DNA from: Yoonia sp034652275
GTDB taxonomy: Bacteria > Pseudomonadota > Alphaproteobacteria > Rhodobacterales > Rhodobacteraceae
DNA length: 64,000 bases
Reading direction: 5' to 3'
Assembly (NCBI RefSeq): GCF_034652275.1
Contig: NZ_JAXIWG010000001.1
Coordinates: 1,550,001 to 1,614,000, forward strand
Below the pieces are notes generated by a model that searched no databases, was not told the origin of the DNA, and worked only from the letters and a program-made list of their open reading frames with translations. Both the position numbers and the translations under genes were made by a program. Positions 51,233 through 59,489 of this stretch are shown here, piece by piece (the first letter of the stretch is position 1; the number at the start of each line of letters is the position of its first letter).

Positions 51233-52705
51233 TTAGAAGGGGTACATCACCGCATCGGGGCGGGATGTGATCCAGACCCATTGGGTGAATTCTTCCCAGA
51301 TCGCGGGGCCGGAAATGCGGCTGCCGTTGCCTGATTTGCCACGCCCGCCAAATGGCGCGTTCGGGCTGGCCATCACGGTCTGGTCGTTGATGTGCAAATG
51401 GCCGACCTTCAGGCGCATCCCTGTGCGCATCGCGCGCTCCGTGTCTTTGGCGATGATGCCACCGGCAAGTCCGAATTCGGACATATTGGCCAGTTCGACC
51501 GCATGGTCATCATTGTCATAGGCCACCACGACCGCGACAGGGCCAAAGATTTCTTCCTCGAAGGCGCGCATGCCGGGTTTGACACCGGACAGCACGGTTG
51601 CGGGGAACATCCGGCCAGTGGGCGTGCCGCCTGCCAGCAGTTTGGCACCCTTGGCAACCGCATCGTCCACAATCGCCTTGACCAGCGCCACCTGCGCGTC
51701 CGAAATCAGCGGCCCAAGGGCGCATTGTTCGGTCGCAGGGTTGCCTACCGGCAGACGGCTTGCCTTGACGGCCAGTTCTGCGGCCAGATCATCGGCCATG
51801 GCGGCAGGTGCCAGAATAAGGCCGGTCGCCATGCAAATCTGGCCCTGATGCAACCATGTGCCCCATGCCGCATTGGCAGCGGCCAGCGCAAGATCGGCAT
51901 CGTCCTGAATGATCAGGGCGTTCTTGCCGCCCAGTTCCAGCTGCACTTTTTTCAAGTTACGCCCGCAAGCCTCGCCCACGCGCGCGCCGACATCGGGCGA
52001 GCCGGTAAACGACACCATCGCAATATTGCGGTCCTCGCAGATGGCGGCACCCACTTCGGCACCACCCGGAATGATGTGCAGCAAATCGGCAGGCAGACCG
52101 GCTGCCTCGAACACGCGGGCGATCATGATGCCGCCGCTGATCGGGGTGCGCGGATCGGGTTTGTGGACCACCGCATTGCCGGTTGCCAGTGCGGCCACAA
52201 TCGCGCGCATCGACAAAATCAGCGGAAAGTTGAACGGCGAAATCACGCCAACCACGCCATGTGCGACGCGGATCACCTCTTCATGGCGGCCATCAAGCGA
52301 TTGCAGGCTGCGGCGTGTCGGTTCCATGCCAGTGGCAGCCGCGGCGCGCATGAAGCCTGCCGAATGTTCGATCTCGATTCCGGCCTTGGGATAGATCGAG
52401 CCGGTTTCGCGGATGATCCACGGGATCAGTTCTTCGCGGTGCTGTTCCAGCAGATCGGCGGCAGCGTTCAGAATAACGGCCCGTGCGGCTGGATCGGTGG
52501 CTTCCCATGCCGGTTGCGCAGCGGCGGCAGCGGCAGCGGCAGCGGTTACATCGGCCTTGTTGCCATTGCCGACCTGCGCGACAAGACTGCCATCTGCCGG
52601 TGCGTTGACGTCATAAACGCCACCCAGCGCCTTGCCCCATCCGCCGGAAAAAATCATCCCTGCCCATGCATCTTGTGCCAAGAAATTTGGTGCTGACCCG
52701 TCCAT
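51233..52705 (-). CDS. Aromatic aldehyde dehydrogenase (coniferyl aldehyde/vanillin type)
   Basis: A 490-residue aldehyde dehydrogenase with 'ISPFNFPLILSMRAI', 'LELGGKNALII', catalytic Cys in 'LHQGQICMATGLIL' and 'NAPFGGRGKSGNGSRI'. It belongs to the benzaldehyde/vanillin dehydrogenase (LigV-like) group. As first gene before calA it most probably converts coniferyl aldehyde to ferulate, possibly vanillin to vanillate as well. The Ala-rich segment at 54-63 is an alanine run of nine, unusual but outside the active site. AGGGAGGA precedes the ATG. Confidence 0.85.
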   Translation of the reverse strand: MDGSAPNFLAQDAWAGMIFSGGWGKALGGVYDVNAPADGSLVAQVGNGNKADVTAAAAAAAAAQPAWEATDPAARAVILNAAADLLEQHREELIPWIIRETGSIYPKAGIEIEHSAGFMRAAAATGMEPTRRSLQSLDGRHEEVIRVAHGVVGVISPFNFPLILSMRAIVAALATGNAVVHKPDPRTPISGGIMIARVFEAAGLPADLLHIIPGGAEVGAAICEDRNIAMVSFTGSPDVGARVGEACGRNLKKVQLELGGKNALIIQDDADLALAAANAAWGTWLHQGQICMATGLILAPAAMADDLAAELAVKASRLPVGNPATEQCALGPLISDAQVALVKAIVDDAVAKGAKLLAGGTPTGRMFPATVLSGVKPGMRAFEEEIFGPVAVVVAYDNDDHAVELANMSEFGLAGGIIAKDTERAMRTGMRLKVGHLHINDQTVMASPNAPFGGRGKSGNGSRISGPAIWEEFTQWVWITSRPDAVMYPF

Positions 52706-52774
52706 GTCGATCCTCCCTGTTATGACTGTCGCTTTTGGGCGCCGGCTGTTGTGACCAGCCTTGGTGCCGCAAAG

Positions 52775-52890
52775 CGGCGCTCCTCCCCAGAACGCTTGGG
52801 TATGAGTACGACCATCGTTAATATATTTTGCAACAAATCATTATACCTTACCTCAATATCTCGTTAAGCATCTGTTTATATGCATTTTAT
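52775..52890 (-). promoter_or_regulatory. Promoter region of the ALDH-calA-liv operon, related to 29089-29190
   Basis: On the minus strand a perfect -10 TATAAT (52845-52840) is embedded in GTAAGGTATAATGATTTG, and the leader element GGGAGGAGCGCCG (52787-52775) follows about 52 bases later. Both elements and the AT-rich block between them recur upstream of the TRAP operon. A GCCGC-TTT-GCGGC stem follows the leader element at 52766-52778. The -35 region is weak, in keeping with an activator. Confidence 0.6.
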
Positions 52891-52919
52891 CAGCCCATCT
52901 TGTGCTACGCATGTTTTCG

Positions 52920-52961
52920 TGAAATATTTCATCAAGCCCGTTTTTTCATGAAATGATGAAA
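52920..52961. promoter_or_regulatory. Cluster of palindromes at the start of the MopR-like gene
   Basis: TGAAATATTTCA (52920-52931) and TTTCATGAAA (52944-52953) are perfect palindromes, and TTTCATCA (52927-52934) with TGATGAAA (52954-52961) form a longer inverted repeat that overlaps the start codon. They are candidates for autoregulation by the Fis-type HTH of the encoded protein. Confidence 0.5.
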
Positions 52962-54641
52962 ATGACCGAACGCATCACCCTGGCCGAAGCCTCCCGTCGC
53001 GCACCGCGAATCACCGAACGTGGCGACAGCCGGCTGTTGGATGAAGGGGCTGCGCCGACCCTTGGCGATCTGGCAGGCGCCTTGCAATTCGCGCTTGGCG
53101 ACGGGCGCATCTGGCTGAGCGATGAACGCATGGTGATGATGCAGACGCAGGTGCTGGGCAATCTGCGCCGAGAAGTGATCAAAGCCGTTGGCATCGATGC
53201 CGCGCGCACGTTGTTCTATCGCACCGGCTGGTTACAGGGGCAGCTTTACGCCGATCTGGTCCGCAAGCGGTTCCATCAGGATGACCTGACCGCCGCACTG
53301 GCCGCAGGGCCGCGCCTGCATACGATGGAAGGCTTCGTCAAAGTCACTACCAAACGCTTTGAATTCGACATCAAGCGCGGCCATTACCATGGCGAATTCC
53401 ACTGGCACGACAGCACCGAAGCGGTGGAGCATCTGAACGCCTTTGGCGTGTCCGATTGTCCGACCTGCTGGATGCAGGTGGGCGCGCCCGCAGGCTTTAC
53501 CACCGCCCTTCTGGGCCAGCCCGTCATCTTCCGCGAGGTCGAATGTATGGGCCAAGGCGCAGAGCGTTGCGTTGTCATCGGGCGAAATGCCGCCGCTTGG
53601 GGCGACGCCTTGCCCGAGCTTGACCAATCGCCACCTTCGTCAGCGCGCCCGCGTGCCAAACCGTGGAACCCCGCAACAGGCGCGCCACCCGTGCAACAGG
53701 CTGACACCCCGCCCGCGATCATCGGCAAAACCGCCGTCATCGAACGCGCCCGCCGACTGCTGGAACGTGTGGCAGGCTATGACGAACCGGTGATCTTCCT
53801 TGGCGAACCCGGCACCGGAAAGGAATTCTTTGCCCGCCGCCTGCACGACATCGGCCGCACACCCAAAGGGCCGTTCATCATGGTAAACTGCGATGCGCTG
53901 GCCAACGGGCAGACCGACCTGCACCTGTTCGGCCCCGGCGGTGCGGTGGAACGGGCGCAGGGCGGCACGCTGTTTCTGAACGATCTGCCGTCGCTGCCCC
54001 GCGCGCTGCAATCGCAATTGTCGGCCTATCTGGGCGATGGTGCCGCATCGGTCAGGACATTGCGGGTGATGTCTGCCAGCGGGGCCGCCCTGCGCGAGGC
54101 GGTCGCCGCAGGCGCATTTCGGGCCGATCTCTATTTCCGGTTGTCGCTGTTGCCGATCGTGGTGCCGCCGTTGCGCGACCGGCGCGACGATCTGCCGATG
54201 CTGATCGAACATTTCCTGCGCCGTTTCAGCGGGCTGCATCGCAAGCCGCTGCGCCAGATCACCGCCGCCGCGCGCGATCTGCTGCTACGCTATGATTTTC
54301 CGGGCAATATGCGGGAATTGTCCAACATGATCGAACGCGGCGTGATCTATGCCGAACCGGGCGGCGATCTGGAGATATCACATATCTTCAGCGGCATCGA
54401 ACAGATGCCCGAATTCGTCGAAGGGCTGCATATCTCGGGCCGGATCGTGCGGCGCAGCACACAATCTCCACCCGGCGCCACCTCTCACACAGGGACTTTT
54501 GACGAGCTAGAGCAGGACACCTATCGCATGGCACTTGCGGCAGCCAAGGGGAATGTCTCGGCTGCGGCGCGCGCGCTTGGGCTGAGTCGTGCAAAGCTGG
54601 ATTACCGGCTGTCAAAACTTGGACTCGGAAAGCAATCGTGA
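52953..54641 (+). CDS. MopR/DmpR-like phenol-sensing regulator lacking GAFTGA
   Basis: A 562-residue regulator: XylR_N/V4R sensor (about 30-215), AAA+ domain (about 255-490) and Fis-type HTH (about 520-558, 'NVSAAARALGLSRAKLDYRL'). Sensor residues H123 and W151, and C172, E195, C198 and C206, keep exactly the spacing of the phenol ligands (H106, W134) and zinc ligands (C155, E178, C181, C189) of MopR. Walker A is GEPGTGKE (284-291). The GAFTGA loop is deleted between 'LHLFGPGG' and 'AVERAQGG', and Walker B reads FLNDL instead of FLDEI. It is divergent from the ALDH-calA-liv operon, its likely target. Confidence 0.88.
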   Translation: MMKMTERITLAEASRRAPRITERGDSRLLDEGAAPTLGDLAGALQFALGDGRIWLSDERMVMMQTQVLGNLRREVIKAVGIDAARTLFYRTGWLQGQLYADLVRKRFHQDDLTAALAAGPRLHTMEGFVKVTTKRFEFDIKRGHYHGEFHWHDSTEAVEHLNAFGVSDCPTCWMQVGAPAGFTTALLGQPVIFREVECMGQGAERCVVIGRNAAAWGDALPELDQSPPSSARPRAKPWNPATGAPPVQQADTPPAIIGKTAVIERARRLLERVAGYDEPVIFLGEPGTGKEFFARRLHDIGRTPKGPFIMVNCDALANGQTDLHLFGPGGAVERAQGGTLFLNDLPSLPRALQSQLSAYLGDGAASVRTLRVMSASGAALREAVAAGAFRADLYFRLSLLPIVVPPLRDRRDDLPMLIEHFLRRFSGLHRKPLRQITAAARDLLLRYDFPGNMRELSNMIERGVIYAEPGGDLEISHIFSGIEQMPEFVEGLHISGRIVRRSTQSPPGATSHTGTFDELEQDTYRMALAAAKGNVSAAARALGLSRAKLDYRLSKLGLGKQS

Positions 54642-54771
54642 CCCGGTAAGCAGCCCGTCATGCGCCCCCAAACGTGATCCCGGTCGTTTGCTGACCCGAT
54701 CAACAGGAACGACACAAGGCCGACACTGGCCTCTTTTTTTAAAGTCAGCCGTGTTCGCCCGTTTTGATGTG
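54642..54771. other. Intergenic region between convergent genes
   Basis: Short gap between the MopR-like gene and pcaQ. No clear terminator stem or gene is seen. Confidence 0.4.
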
Positions 54772-55692
54772 TCATCTGTTATCTGAAGGCCGATCCTTGC
54801 AGCGACTGTTGAGAAGCTTCGAAAAGGTACGGACGGCAACTGATGGGACTTCCTCAGCGCGGCTCATAACGCCAACGGCACCAAGGGTAGAGGACAGATC
54901 AATTTCAAGCGCCTTCAACCGTCCCTGTGCAATGTCATCGGCAACGACGCCCTTGCTAATGATCCAGACAGTGTCGGGGTCTGCCAGAATGACGGCGCGC
55001 GCAAAGGCTGGTGATGCCGTTTCAATCCGGTTTGCGAACAATGGCACCCCCTGTGCGATCAGTGACCGAGCGACGAGTGGCCGGATTGCTGAGTCTTTCG
55101 GTGGATAAAGCACACGAAAAGAGGCCAGATCTGCGAGCTCACGAATACCTTCGGTCCGGCTTTGCGGGCTGACGACAATGACGACTTTCTCGGAGTAAAG
55201 CTGCTGGAACGTCAGACCAACCATCGTATCAGGCTTGCCCAACCGCCCGACAACCAGATCAAGACCCCCGCTCCGTAGGCGCGTGGTCAGGTCAAGATGG
55301 GGTCCTTCGTGGATTTCCACCAGAATATCGGGATGGTTTAGGGTAAACTCCAGCACAGCCGCAGGCAGTACCGATGAAACCACGCTGGGTAGCGCACCCA
55401 GCCTCAACTGTCCCGCTGCCCCACCGTCGCCCTGAATACTGCGCAACCCGTGACGCAGCGCTGCGGTGCTTTGCTCTGCGAATTGCAAAAACACCTCGCC
55501 TTGCGGCGTCAGCGCCACGCCCGACCGGCTGCGTTCCAGGACGACGACGCCAAGGATGTCCTCCAACTCCTTGAGGGTTTTTGAAATCGCCGGCTGCGTC
55601 AGGTTCAACTGCTCTGCCGCAACCTTGAAGCTGCGCGCGCGGGCGATTGCACTAAAGGCATCCAGATGGCGAAACTTGATGCGTCGATCCAT
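54772..55692 (-). CDS. pcaQ: PcaQ, LysR-type activator of the pca genes
   Basis: A 306-residue LysR protein starting MDRRIKFRHLDAFSAIARARSF, with 'AAEQLNLTQPAISKTLKELEDILGVVVLERSRSGVALTPQGEVFLQFAE', as in PcaQ of rhizobia and roseobacters. The ATG at 55692 is the family start. In studied species PcaQ activates pcaDCHGB with 4-carboxymuconolactone/3-oxoadipate-related inducers. It is divergent from pobA; I could not find the published ATAACC-N4-GGTTAA box in the 96-base intergenic region. Confidence 0.88.
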   Translation of the reverse strand: MDRRIKFRHLDAFSAIARARSFKVAAEQLNLTQPAISKTLKELEDILGVVVLERSRSGVALTPQGEVFLQFAEQSTAALRHGLRSIQGDGGAAGQLRLGALPSVVSSVLPAAVLEFTLNHPDILVEIHEGPHLDLTTRLRSGGLDLVVGRLGKPDTMVGLTFQQLYSEKVVIVVSPQSRTEGIRELADLASFRVLYPPKDSAIRPLVARSLIAQGVPLFANRIETASPAFARAVILADPDTVWIISKGVVADDIAQGRLKALEIDLSSTLGAVGVMSRAEEVPSVAVRTFSKLLNSRCKDRPSDNR

Positions 55693-55788
55693 ACTCTTTC
55701 CTTTTTTGGAAACTAAACTGTTCAATACATCATTTTGATTGTCGATATAAATATGCGATGAGATGGCTAGTCTGTGCGGAGGGGTGAA

Positions 55789-56958
55789 ATGAGGACGCAG
55801 GTCGCTATCATTGGCGGTGGTCCATCCGGACTTTTGCTGTCGCAACTTCTATACACACGCGGCATCGATAGCGTGGTGCTGGAGCGCAAGACCAAAGATT
55901 ATGTGCTAGGCCGGATCCGCGCCGGTGTTCTGGAACAGGGCCTTGTCAAACTGATGGAAGAGGCAGGCTGTGCTGCACGCCTGCATGCCGAGGGCATCCC
56001 CCACGACGGCACATTGATTTCTTATGGCGACGAAATCTTCCGCATCGACTTCACCGAACACACTGGCACAAAAGTCATGGTCTATGGCCAGACCGAGGTG
56101 ACGCGCGACCTCTTCGAGGCGCGCGAAAAAGCGGGTGGCAAGATTGAATTCAACGTCGAAGATGTGGTCATCCACGGGGCAGACACCGATACGCCCCACG
56201 TGTGCTATACGGTTGATGGCAACCCACAACGCCTTGATTGCGATTTCGTGGCCGGATGTGACGGATTTCATGGTGTCAGCCGTCAGACGATCCCGCTTGA
56301 TGTGCGCAAGGAATACGAAAAAATCTATCCGTTCGGCTGGCTTGGCATCCTGTCGAAAACACCGCCCGTCAACCACGAATTGATCTATGCCAATTCACCG
56401 CGCGGCTTTGCGCTTTGTTCCATGCGCAATGAAAACCTCAGCCGCTATTACATCCAGTGTTCTCTGAGCGACAAACCCGAGGACTGGACGGATGACGCGT
56501 TCTGGCAGGAACTCAAACGCCGTATCCCCGCAGATCAGGCCGCAAATCTTGTCACCGGCCCGAGCATCGAAAAGTCCATCGCACCCTTGCGGTCTTTTGT
56601 GACCGAACCGATGCGTTGGGGGCGGCTGTTTCTATGCGGTGACGCCGCACATATCGTGCCGCCGACCGGTGCCAAAGGGCTGAACACCGCCGCGTCCGAC
56701 GTTCATTACCTTTATAACGGTCTGCGCGATTTTTACGAAAACAACAGCACCGCTGGCATCGACGGCTACTCCGACAAGGCGCTTGCCCGCGTCTGGAAGG
56801 CCGAGCGGTTCAGTTGGTGGTTCTCGTCGTTGATGCATACCTACCCCGACCAATCCGCCTTCGATCTGAAAATGCAAATCGCCGAGATCGCCTTCCTGCG
56901 CACCAACAAGGCAGCACAGAAATCGATGGCCGAAAACTATATCGGACTGCCCTATTGA
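55789..56958 (+). CDS. pobA: 4-Hydroxybenzoate 3-monooxygenase
   Basis: FAD- and NADPH-dependent hydroxylation of 4-hydroxybenzoate to protocatechuate. The 389-residue flavoprotein has 'VAIIGGGPSGLLLSQLLY', 'GRIRAGVLEQGLVKLMEEAG', 'GCDGFHGVSRQTIP' and 'LCGDAAHIVPPTGAKGLN'. The ATG at 55789 follows GGAGGGG. It starts the operon pobA-pcaD-pcaC-pcaH-pcaG-BKACE and overlaps pcaD (TGATG). The lower GC upstream region is shared with pcaQ. Confidence 0.95.
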   Translation: MRTQVAIIGGGPSGLLLSQLLYTRGIDSVVLERKTKDYVLGRIRAGVLEQGLVKLMEEAGCAARLHAEGIPHDGTLISYGDEIFRIDFTEHTGTKVMVYGQTEVTRDLFEAREKAGGKIEFNVEDVVIHGADTDTPHVCYTVDGNPQRLDCDFVAGCDGFHGVSRQTIPLDVRKEYEKIYPFGWLGILSKTPPVNHELIYANSPRGFALCSMRNENLSRYYIQCSLSDKPEDWTDDAFWQELKRRIPADQAANLVTGPSIEKSIAPLRSFVTEPMRWGRLFLCGDAAHIVPPTGAKGLNTAASDVHYLYNGLRDFYENNSTAGIDGYSDKALARVWKAERFSWWFSSLMHTYPDQSAFDLKMQIAEIAFLRTNKAAQKSMAENYIGLPY

Positions 56959-57746
56959 TGCGGGTGGTGGACGCAAACGGCGTTGCCTTGCACGTGCAGG
57001 AGGATGGCGATCCAATAGGCATTCCGGTGCTGTTTGCAAATTCACTGGGCACCGATCTGCGCCTTTGGGATGCGCTGATCCCGCTCTTGCCCCAAGGGCT
57101 GCGCCTGATCCGCTATGACAAACGCGGGCACGGCCTGTCGGCCTGCCCCGCCGGGCCATATACGATGGATGATCTTGCAGCCGATGCCATAGCCCTTATC
57201 GCGGCCTTGGTATTGCAACCGGTCATTTTTGTCGGACTCTCGATCGGCGGGATGATTGGCCAGACCCTTGCCGCGACACGCCCCGATCTGGTGCGTGCGC
57301 TGGTGCTGTCGAACACAGCCGCCAAGATGGGCGATCCGGCCACATGGGCCGACCGGATCGCCACAATCAACGCAAATGGCATCGCCGCCATGGAAGCAGC
57401 CATTCTGGACCGCTGGTTCGGCCCTGCCTTTCGCGCCAGCCCGCAGGCCGCACTTTGGGGGGCAATGCTGTCACGCACACCACAGGCAGGATATGTTGCA
57501 TGTTGCGCTGCAATCGCAGCGGCCGATCTGACGCAAAGCACCCGCAGCTTGCGCCTGCCCGCTCTTGCCATTGCAGGCAGCCATGATGGTGCCAGCCCGC
57601 CAAATCTGGTCGCCGCAACCGCAGCCCTGATAAACGGGGCGCATTGTCATATCATCAACGGGGCGGGCCACCTGCCCTGCGTTGAAAAGCCTGCAGCGTT
57701 TGCAGCAATCCTGAACCCGTTTCTGAAGGAACACGCCCATGTCTGA
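56958..57746 (+). CDS. pcaD: 3-Oxoadipate enol-lactonase
   Basis: Hydrolyses 3-oxoadipate enol-lactone. The 262-residue alpha/beta hydrolase has the nucleophile in 'VGLSIGGMIGQ', Asp in 'AGSHDGASP' and His in 'INGAGHLPCVEKP'. It begins at the pobA stop and overlaps pcaC by eight bases. Confidence 0.9.
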   Translation: MRVVDANGVALHVQEDGDPIGIPVLFANSLGTDLRLWDALIPLLPQGLRLIRYDKRGHGLSACPAGPYTMDDLAADAIALIAALVLQPVIFVGLSIGGMIGQTLAATRPDLVRALVLSNTAAKMGDPATWADRIATINANGIAAMEAAILDRWFGPAFRASPQAALWGAMLSRTPQAGYVACCAAIAAADLTQSTRSLRLPALAIAGSHDGASPPNLVAATAALINGAHCHIINGAGHLPCVEKPAAFAAILNPFLKEHAHV

Positions 57747-58119
57747 TCGCTTTGAAAAAGGCATGGCCACCCGCCGGTCCGTGCTGGGTGACGCCCATGT
57801 CGATCAGGCCGAAGCCATGAAAGGCGACTTTGACACGCCATTTCAGACACTGATCACCGAAGGCGCTTGGGGGACGCTCTGGTCTGACGATACGATCACC
57901 AGACGTGAACGGTCGATGCTGACGCTTTCGCTGCTGGCTGCAACCGGGAACTTCGAGGAGATACCGATGCATATCCGCGCCACCGCCAATACCGGCGCGT
58001 CACCGCAAGACGTGATGCAAGCTTTCCTGCATGTCGCGATCTATGCAGGGGTGCCAAAAGCCAACCATGCGATCAAACTTGCCAAACAAACCTATAAAGA
58101 AATGGGGGTAGACCTATGA
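57739..58119 (+). CDS. pcaC: 4-Carboxymuconolactone decarboxylase
   Basis: Decarboxylates 4-carboxymuconolactone to the enol-lactone. The 126-residue CMD-family protein has 'DNHTITRRERSMLTLSLLAA'-like 'DDTITRRERSMLTLSLLAA' and 'EIPMHIRATANTGASPQDVMQAFLHVAIYAGVPKANHAI', the conserved helical core. Overlaps pcaD and pcaH. Confidence 0.93.
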   Translation: MSDRFEKGMATRRSVLGDAHVDQAEAMKGDFDTPFQTLITEGAWGTLWSDDTITRRERSMLTLSLLAATGNFEEIPMHIRATANTGASPQDVMQAFLHVAIYAGVPKANHAIKLAKQTYKEMGVDL

Positions 58120-58862
58120 GCCATGCGAATACGCCGCCAAAGCCGGGCGGCTTTATCCCCCGCGACCGCACCTGGCAGCCAGAAGCCCTGACGCCCGCCT
58201 ATAAGACCAGCATCAAGCGCAGCCCGCAGGCGGCCTTGCTGTCGTTTCCCACGACACTGAGCGAAGAAACATCGCCGGTGTTCGGCCATCACCTGATCGG
58301 CCCTTTGGATAACGACCTGATCCTGAACTATGCCCAACCGGGCCAAAGCGCGATTGGCCCGCGCATTATCGTACATGGCCGCGTTCTGGATGAAACGGGC
58401 CGCGGTGTGCCAGGTGCATTGCTGGAATTCTGGCAAGCCAATGCAGGCGGTCGCTACCGCCACAAAAAAGAAAGCTATCTGGCAGCGCTGGACCCCAACT
58501 TTGGTGGCTGCGGGCGGACAATCACCGCCGCCGACGGATCATATGAATTCCGCACGGTCCAGCCCGGGCCCTATCCTTGGCCCAACGGGATGAACGACTG
58601 GCGCCCTGCACATATCCACTTTTCGCTGTTCGGCTACGGCTTTGCGCAGCGGCTGATCACGCAGATGTACTTCGAAGGCGACCCGCTGATCAAACGCTGC
58701 CCCATCGTTGGCGTGTTGAAGTCACAAGAGGCAATAGATGCGCTGACCGCGCCATTGGACATGCACCGGACAGTCCCCATGGATTGTCTGGCATACAAGT
58801 TCGACGTGGTCCTGCGCGGTCGGCGCCAGACCTATTTCGAAAACCGCAAGGAGGGGCTGTAA
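58116..58862 (+). CDS. pcaH: Protocatechuate 3,4-dioxygenase beta subunit
   Basis: Fe(III)-containing catalytic subunit of the intradiol enzyme that gives 3-carboxy-cis,cis-muconate. In the 248 residues the ligand tyrosines lie in 'GRYRHKKESYLA' and 'PGPYPWPNGMNDW', the histidines in 'RPAHIHFSLFG'. It overlaps pcaC by four bases and is followed after two bases by pcaG. Confidence 0.95.
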   Translation: MSHANTPPKPGGFIPRDRTWQPEALTPAYKTSIKRSPQAALLSFPTTLSEETSPVFGHHLIGPLDNDLILNYAQPGQSAIGPRIIVHGRVLDETGRGVPGALLEFWQANAGGRYRHKKESYLAALDPNFGGCGRTITAADGSYEFRTVQPGPYPWPNGMNDWRPAHIHFSLFGYGFAQRLITQMYFEGDPLIKRCPIVGVLKSQEAIDALTAPLDMHRTVPMDCLAYKFDVVLRGRRQTYFENRKEGL

Positions 58863-58864
58863 CC

Positions 58865-59482
58865 ATGGTCCAGAAGCTGCATGATTATCTGCGCGAAAGC
58901 CCCAGCCAGACCGCTGGCCCCTATGTCCACATCGGATGCACGCCCAATTTTACCGGCATCGACATCTATGGCGGCGATCTGGGCACCACGATGAAAACCG
59001 GCCCCGTCCAAGGCACTGAAATTACAATCAAGGGCATCGTTTATGACGGTATGGGCACCGCGCTGCGCGATGCCATGATCGAGATCTGGCAACCCGATGC
59101 AGCGGGCCTGTTTCCATCGGCCAACGAAACACGCGGGACAGCCGACCCCAACTTTACCGGATGGGGCAGATCGCCCGGCGACATGGAAACAGGCGAATTC
59201 ACCTTTGACACTGTCAAACCCGGTGCTGTCCCCTTTCCCGATGGCCGTATGCAGGCCCCGCATATCACCGCATGGATCGTCGCACGCGGCATCAATCTCG
59301 GCCTGCACACGCGGATCTACTTTGAAGACGAAGAGGCGGCCAATGCCGCCGACCCCATACTGACACGGATCGAACATCAAAGCCGCATCCCGACCCTGCT
59401 GGCAAAAAAGCAGGCCGACGGCCTGTATCGTTTCGACATCCACCTGCAAGGGCCGGATGAAACCATCTTTTTTGATATCTGA
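58865..59482 (+). CDS. pcaG: Protocatechuate 3,4-dioxygenase alpha subunit
   Basis: Partner of PcaH without own iron. The 205 residues start MVQKLHDYLRESPSQTAGPYVHIG, the family N-terminus, and contain 'QAPHITAWIVARGINLGLHTRIYFEDE'. AGGAGGGG precedes the ATG. Confidence 0.95.
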   Translation: MVQKLHDYLRESPSQTAGPYVHIGCTPNFTGIDIYGGDLGTTMKTGPVQGTEITIKGIVYDGMGTALRDAMIEIWQPDAAGLFPSANETRGTADPNFTGWGRSPGDMETGEFTFDTVKPGAVPFPDGRMQAPHITAWIVARGINLGLHTRIYFEDEEAANAADPILTRIEHQSRIPTLLAKKQADGLYRFDIHLQGPDETIFFDI

Positions 59483-59489
59483 GGTCGCG

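Noticed and set aside
52775..52952. A sigma-54 promoter expected beside a DmpR-like regulator
   Set aside because: I found no TGGCAC-N5-TTGCW element; a TATAAT -10 element is present and the regulator lacks GAFTGA.
55693..55788. A PcaQ box (ATAACC-N4-GGTTAA) between pcaQ and pobA
   Set aside because: The motif or a close variant is not visible in this intergenic region, so no operator is annotated.
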